Source of the DNA: Xanthostigma xanthostigma
Lineage: Eukaryota; Arthropoda; Insecta; Raphidioptera; Raphidiidae
Assembly: GCA_963575645.1 (NCBI GenBank)
Contig: OY754469.1
Span: 13,844,001-13,908,000, forward strand
DNA length: 64,000 nucleotides
Direction: 5' to 3'
The notes under the pieces were generated by a model. That model ran no database searches, was not told the DNA's origin, and worked only from the letters and a program-made list of their open reading frames with translations. Both the position numbers and the translations under genes were made by a program. Of this stretch, positions 57,775 to 64,000 are shown in pieces; the stretch's first letter is position 1; every line of letters starts with the position of its first letter.

Positions 57775-58224
57775 AGGCCGCTGCACACGAGGCTGGTTTT
57801 TCCGCTAGAATCACTTGCTGGGACCTGTGCTCGCTGGCGCGCTTGGATTAGACGTTAATGCAGGTCCATGTACGGGGTCTCAGGATGGATTTCAAAGTTA
57901 GACCCAGGGCTATTTTTCGTGCTAGTTTGTCTGCTTGCAGCAAGAACCAATCAGGCAACAGTATCTTGTCACGTGGGCAACTGTCATGGACATAAGCGCC
58001 CGCAAACAAACATGGAGTCATAGTGTGTGTTCTGTTCAGAGACAAACGCTCATTTTTGTTAACATTCGAACTGTCACTGCACGCGCACCAAACCCATCTA
58101 CAAAACAAGCTTCAATACACGCATCGTGTGAAGCGAACACATAGAAGCCATCTTGAAACTCAGTGTCACAGCACGCTTGGAACCTAGCAGCCAAATCTAG
58201 CGACAGCCTCGGGTGCAGCGGCCT
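57775..58224. mobile_element. Harbinger-type MITE, 450 bp
   Basis: Starts AGGCCGCTGCACACGAGGC and ends with the inverse of AGGCCGCTGCACCCGAGGC, flanked by TAA at 57772-57774 and 58225-58227. The interior is of mixed composition. ORFs here overlap on opposite strands and look random. Confidence 0.85.
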
Positions 58225-58329
58225 TAACTCGTTGAAATTGCACAGAGTCGCGTCATGGAAGTGATACAAATGTTCAGTGTTAGCTATATTTCACCCAAAT
58301 ATTTAACGAACTGTCAAAAGTTTGACCCG

Positions 58330-58785
58330 AAATGAGTAAATCTCTGACTGGAGCTTGAATCCAGGAAGCTCACATGGGAAAAAGATACTTGTAGGCCTTT
58401 CAAACGGGCTTGTAGAGGACTTGAACAAACTCAAAAAATGGTTGCAGGGCTCTTAACCGGCCATGCACTCCTGAGAAAACATCTACACACAGTGGGGATT
58501 CATCAGGAATCGACACAGTGTAAATTTTGCGAAATGGAGGACGAAACAGTCAACCATTTACTGTTCGAATGCGCGGCCCTAGCCTACAGACCAACCATCT
58601 TTGGATACATTGATGAGAGCGGAGTAATTCCTCAGGACAATCTATTCACCGATCTTCTGCGAGTTCATGAGAAGGTCCAAATTATTGAAGGACTAGATCC
58701 AAGATAAGGGGATTTTAGGATGACGTGCATTAACGGGTAATTGGCCATAACCCTTATCTTATTCATTTATTCATTCATATATTTC
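58330..58785 (+). mobile_element. LINE fragment, RNase-H-type C-terminal end
   Basis: The frame through 58707 reads FKRACRGLEQTQKMVAGLLT, then GHALLRKHLHTVG, then CKFCEMEDETVNHLLFEC. It is the tail after RNase H in Jockey/LOA-like LINEs, with a CCHC-like C-x2-C-x8-H-x4-C cluster. A 3' UTR with 'attcatttattcattcat' follows. The rest of the element is absent. Confidence 0.75.
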
Positions 58786-61620
58786 ACCCACTTTGGCAAG
58801 CAGTTGAAAATGTTGAGGCTATAAGCAGTTGCATTTCTTGAAAGAGGTTTTATTTCTTTTAAAAATAACATCATTAGGAACTACAAATTACTCTACTGTC
58901 TACAGTAATTTATATGTAGAGCTGTTTTGTGTGGGAAAAACACACGGCATTTCCTATCTAGACAATAGATTTACACACACAGGCTGCAGTTCAGGATTCA
59001 GTGAAGAGTGAAGGCAGACGAGTCGAGTTCTAATTAATATTCACCCAACACTCGTTGTGTCTGTCTTGACTATTAAATTTTATTCGTGGTATCAAACAGC
59101 GCAAAACGCGAAAACGATGCCTATTTTGCATATATAAAGTACAAGGTTTAAATAAACTATTATGGGAAGTGATCGTACTCACAAAATTTTATTAGTAAAC
59201 AAGTGATTGAGTATGATTCAAAAGAAGGAAGGTGAAACTATGACCTCATTAATACAATTACTACTCGAATCGTGGCCACATCCAAGTTTTTTGAAATTCG
59301 TTTGGCGCGAAAATAAAATCTAAAATTATTTAATTTGTTCTGCGGATGATATAGACTTATGATATTTGCTGGTGCTGATCTATTGTGCCTTAAAATGGAT
59401 ATCTACACGAACAGGAATTTTTTTAGTTCGTGATGTGCTGGTCCGTGCAGGTATAGTGTGCGTGGTCTTTAAAAGACACATTTCTGAAATGTCTCACTTT
59501 TGATAAAAAAACAAACAGCAAAAAAATCCAAAAGTAGTTCTTACATCATCAATGTTTTTTTTGCCAAATTAGATGTATTTTATTTGTCAAGTTGGTAATA
59601 ATAACTTAAACGAAAATATTAATAGTAATTTTATAGTTTTAATTAAAATCTAATCGCAATAAAAATAAATAACAAACATGACATTTGAAAGTAAGAGTAC
59701 TAGTAAGGAGAAATGGATATAGGTACTCTACCAGTATGCAATTTCATCTTTTTATGATTTAGCATTTTTCTAATAGTGTTGACTTGGTAATTCACACGGT
59801 AAGAAAGTTAACAACATTACGCAGTAAATAAATTCATTGAAATTAAATTTAAAAAATTGACTCGCTTACATTTTATATAAACGCGTCTTGAAAATAAATA
59901 TGCAAATTATTACATTTGTGCAAATAAATGTACATTACTTTGTATACAGAGGGACCCGTTTTTATTGAAACACTATTGAGATCTTAAAAACTAATAATAT
60001 TAATCCAAGAGTTATTAAACATTTTTGGATAGATATTTGCGGCAGCGTAAAAATTTGTGTCTGAATACAAAATCGAAGATCTGGCTAAAGGATAATTAAG
60101 CAAGCTGTGAATTTTTAACTACGCGGAATTTTATTTGCAAAAAAAGTCCTTGAGTCGTTTTGAAATTTTAATACCTTCAAATATAATAAATAAGCCAGTT
60201 CATTTAGTCGGGTCTAAATAGTTGCCAGGAATTTTGAACCGCATTTACATTTCGAAGCATAAACTCTTTTACATTATTGTAATAATTCCAAGACATCTAA
60301 TAAATTTGTTTTAATTAACAATACACAGAACTATTCAGTAGGCAAATTAATTATCTAATTAATATTTAATTAATAACAACATTTTGCACTTAACCTTCTC
60401 TAAGATATTCGCATTATGATTCAATAAAATTTAATGATAAACATTTGAAAAATCTGTTACTATTTTTTTATCCTTGAAAAGAAAAACAATCGAATGTCTT
60501 TCTAATGCAATGCCATATATTTGAACTTGTACTTTGATATTCTTTCAATGCCTTCATGTTATGTCGACTTTCGCTGCTTTAAAATCAGTCAATAGATCAA
60601 TTCGTTTTCGAGGTCAAAATTATATTGATCAATAATTACATTTCTGGGTACGTACGGGTTATTGATGAGCTGTAATGTTTTTTTACCAAATTAAACATTA
60701 AAACGAGATTCCAACTCGCGAATTTTAATCTAAGAAACTGGTGACAATATCAATGTATAATAAAACATATAAAATTGAAAAAATGAATTGGTATTTATTA
60801 AGCCCAGGCAACTCGGCATTGAAAAATTTATTTGTGTATAAAATTATAACAATATACAAACAACTAAGATACATTCAAAACAGAAAATATTAATCTGAAA
60901 TCCACTAACTTGCCAGAACCATCTCCGAAAGTTCTTCACCGATTGCTTTGAAATTTTGACACAACGTTGTATTGGAATACGCGCGTGTTTTTATATTATT
61001 ATTTTGAAGATATTTTTTATTTACTGCTCCCTTTTTTGTTTAATATATTACCTGTTCACATTAAATTGTAACAATAAAAATATATTTAGGTCCTTACTCA
61101 AAACTCGGCTTTTGAACCAAGCAAATATTGGAAGCTTAAATTTTGTATTTGTCAGTAAAAGGTATATAATGCGCTTTAGTTCTTCAGTGTATTTGCCATA
61201 AGGCATTTAGACTATTGGCGTCGGTCGGATGGCGGGACCTAGGGGTCGGACCAAAATTTCTCGACGTTTCATAGCCTTCTAAGAAGTTTGGCACCATTTT
61301 TGGAAATGTCTATTTATATATGTACGGGCTATAACTTTCGAAATTTGGAGCACATATTGAAATATATCACCGCATGAAGCCTATTTAAAATGGGCCCAAT
61401 CGGGCACCCTTAAGGTGGGTTTCAGGGATTGAAAAATGTTTTTGTCCTCAAAAATACCGAAATCGTTTCAAAATTAAAATTTAACCCATTAGTAAAGATA
61501 AAATTGTACTACCAAAATTTTATTAAAATCGGCCCGACAGGACCGGACTTAAAAATTTTATGAAAACGCTAGTTTGTAGATATAGTTTTACTTATAGGCT
61601 AATGCCTATACTTTTTTGAA
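58786..61620. other. long AT-rich stretch, no gene seen
   Basis: Nearly 3 kb with no supported exon, RNA gene or paired termini. 60905-60985 ('agaaccatctccgaaag' to 'tggaatacgcgcgtg') reads like Helitron or LINE debris. Confidence 0.5.
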
Positions 61621-62995
61621 AAAAAAAAATAGCAGGCAAGGACCAGGTGGAAAATGTTGTTGAGGCTCCAACTTTAAGGGAAAAAACAATTTAAACACGA
61701 AAACATTCAAAATGGTGAAATGAGGGTGCAATTTAGGGGTTGAAGACGGTTTTCTGCGATTTACGACAAAACGTGACCTCTTAGCGGAAATTGTTCTACA
61801 CAAAAGTTGTAGATGGTAAAAAAATCTAAAACTTTTGTACCAAACACTTTTCGACATAACCTCAAATGAACCGTCAAAATGGCGAAAAACCGATTTTTCA
61901 GTATTTAATTTTTTTCTCGCGTAAAAATAATTTAATTTGCATGAAAATTTGTGAAAGTATGTCTTTTTATATCTTAAATAAGCATGATTTTTTTGCAGTT
62001 CAGAATACGACTATTTTCGGAGTTATGTACATTTTTCGAAAAAAACACCCTTATTTTCCACGAACAATTGTCTTGATGTTTTTTTGTATTTCGAAGTTCT
62101 ATAAGTGGCCATTTTAATCTTTGAAATGTCTACTTTAAAATGGTCTATGTAAGTTGGTGGTTTATTTATCGTTAAACTACTTAAAATTGCGAAAAACCGA
62201 AAAGTCTTTCTGTCGTGTATATGCTGTGATAAGGTAAATATTTTCAGTAGTATTGTAACTATAGATACTTAACAAATTTAATCGTTTGGTTCAGTCTAGC
62301 AAACTGAGATTTGACAACAAATACACATGATTTGTTAAGTATCTATAGTTACAGTACTACTCTCTAATATTTACCTTATCACAGCATATACACAACAGAA
62401 AGACGTTTTTTCGGTTTTTCGCAATTTTAAGTAGTTTAACGATAAATAAACCACCAACTTACATAGACCATTTTAAAGTAGACATTTCAAAGATTAAAAT
62501 GACCACTTATAGAACTTCGAAATACAAAAAAACATCAAGACAATTGTTCGTGGAAAATAAGGGTGTTTTTTTCGAAAAATGTACATAACTCCGAAAATAG
62601 TCGTATTCTGAACTGCAAAAAAATCATGCTTATTTAAGATAAAAAAAGACATACTTTCACAAATTTTCATGCAAATTAAATTATTTTTACGCGAGAAAAA
62701 AATTAAATACTGAAAAATTGGTTTTTCGCCATTTTGACGGTTCATTTGAGGTTATGTCGAAAAGTGTTTGGTACAAAAGTTTTAGATTTTTTTACCATCT
62801 ACAACTTTTGTGTAGAACAATTTCCGCTAAGAGGTCACGTTTTGTCGTAAATCGCAGAAAACCGTCTTCAACCCCTAAATTGCACCCCCATTTCACCATT
62901 TTGAATGTTTTCGTGTTTAAATTGTTTTTTCCCTTAAAGTTGGAGCCTCAACAACATTTTCCACCTGGTCCTTGCCTGCTATTTTTTTTTTTTTT
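61621..62995. repeat. 1.38-kb long hairpin, about 660-bp arms
   Basis: Arms 61621-62276 and 62331-62995 surround a 54-base loop. By eye the arms match at about 97-98%, with isolated base changes and small A-run length changes. Twin ORFs that seem to encode the same protein in both arms are the result of the inversion and not genes. No transposon-type termini or duplication were found at the outer A/T-runs. Confidence 0.95.
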
Positions 62996-63380
62996 AGCGT
63001 TAAAAATTCGTTTTGGCACCAGCCTATTAGTGAAGGGTGAATTTAATTTGGTAAATTGATAGTAATATTGAAATTAAGAAAAAAAACATTATTTTAAGGG
63101 ACGTATTAAGCGGTCCAAAAAAAAAGAGTCAAGTTTACATAATAAAGCCACACTGCGTGTATTAGCAAATACGCTATACCTATTGTCGGCAGGGATTCGC
63201 ATTGCGACGACATTTTTTTTTTTTATATTACATTTATTTTTTTCTTTATTTCAAATGTTTTGTGTCCAGAATAATTCAAACCCACTTAAGTTTTGGTTAG
63301 TGTCCACATTATCCTATATATTTTCATTTCTGTGTAATATTTTGTTTGTTGTTATCAATGTATTTTTCATGGAAGTAATA
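62996..63380. other. spacer, no gene seen
   Basis: AT-rich, with nothing recognised. Confidence 0.5.
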
Positions 63381-63539
63381 AATTATTATTATATATATAG
63401 ATATCACACCTGTCACACTCACAGGTGAAAACACGCCATATTAAATATTTACGGCAATGAGAGCACCATATGTTGAACGTAAAAACAACACACAAAAACT
63501 AGACCGAGCCACAGCAACGCGTGGCCGGGTATATAGCTA
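63381..63539 (+). mobile_element. possible short Helitron 3' end
   Basis: 'agcaacgcgtggccgggtat' followed by 'atagcta' and 'att' is close to a common Helitron 3' hairpin and CTAG end. The 5' end is not certain. Confidence 0.45.
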
Positions 63540-64000
63540 ATTAATAACAAAAAGTAAATTAAAGTCACTGTCAGGAATCTCATCCGAAATTCATTCAGCG
63601 CCAAAGTTATACTTGAAGTGAACCAAAAAAAAAGAAAGTAATTCATTCAATGCTGGAATTTTAATCGTGTAATCTACGTGAAATTCCAACGTCATGCGTA
63701 CTACACACCCAATCTTTAATTCCGAACTTATACCGGGAGTATTTTCCTTCCTGAATGTTCTGGGCCAAGAAAGTACAATATTTTTTATGTAAAATTATTA
63801 TAAGTAGAATAGCTGCGGTGAAAGATGAAGCCACCGCGTCATAGTAACGTGAACGCATTGCGACCGCCTTCTAGCTTGCTATTGGCTGTTTCGAAGAGCC
63901 ATGTGGGTCGAGTGTTTATTTTTATTATACCGCTATAAATGGATATGTCGAATTTATTCCACACGCCACTGTCTGCGGGCAAGTAGGCGTGCACTGCCAT
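63540..64000. other. window end, no gene seen
   Basis: Short ORFs on the minus strand (63449-63858) have no domain. 63930-63960 has a TATAAA-like word (CTATAAATGG) that could belong to a gene beyond the window. Confidence 0.35.

Noticed and set aside
61866-62745. Twin ORFs beginning MNRQNGEKPIF on opposite strands, and a second pair beginning MSKSVWYKSF
   Set aside because: They are the same frame seen in the two arms of the long hairpin. Composition is AT-driven and no domain is seen.
1-64000. CRISPR arrays, operons, ribosome binding sites, bacterial origins
   Set aside because: None seen. Spliced genes, Pol III tRNA genes and the transposon types show this is an animal nuclear sequence.

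Overview
This is a eukaryotic nuclear window, almost certainly from an insect. It is AT-rich and gene-sparse, its genes have short introns, and it is crowded with small transposons. Helitron ends (TC at the 5' end, CTAG before a T at the 3' end), RTE-type LINE tails and frequent 'taggtacct' words look lepidopteran. Moth or butterfly is my best guess from general familiarity, not a proven assignment. No CRISPR array, bacterial operon or intact virus-like element was seen.

Host genes lie mainly in two clusters. At 12.2-22 kb are LAMTOR5 (minus), an NAT8-like GNAT acetyltransferase (minus), a divergently placed small one-pass membrane protein (plus), the RAD51 paralog XRCC3 (plus) and, convergent with it, a CRIP-type single-LIM protein (minus). 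The first intron of the LIM gene holds a tRNA-Asp gene on the other strand. At 31.5-33.75 kb is a PDZ protein of the ALP/Zasp kind. A tRNA-Ala gene is at 29.07 kb. A possible promoter and first exon lie near 35.2-35.6 kb. The exon models were built by hand: reading frames, splice signals and family motifs agree, and each model closes on a stop codon.

The rest is mostly mobile DNA. At least twelve short hAT elements keep 8-bp target-site duplications (TSDs); eleven of these match exactly and one has a mismatch. PIF/Harbinger elements carry TAA or TTA duplications, and two still hold the start of a MADF-domain ORF. pogo/Tigger-like elements begin CAGT at TA sites. Helitrons are numerous, and one family carries a tRNA-like block in its middle. 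There are RTE and RNase-H-type LINE fragments and a Penelope-like (PLE) fragment. Several insertions are nested, and two can be checked against related uninserted copies in the same window.

The most unusual layer is inverted DNA. It includes a 1.08-kb near-perfect palindrome (37.9-39.0 kb), a 1.38-kb hairpin (61.6-63.0 kb), a cluster of palindromes at 24.4-25.1 kb that includes a perfect 62-bp one, and several fold-back elements. Three of the fold-backs, a lone site and the tail of the PLE fragment share a hairpin motif that resembles a hammerhead-ribozyme core.
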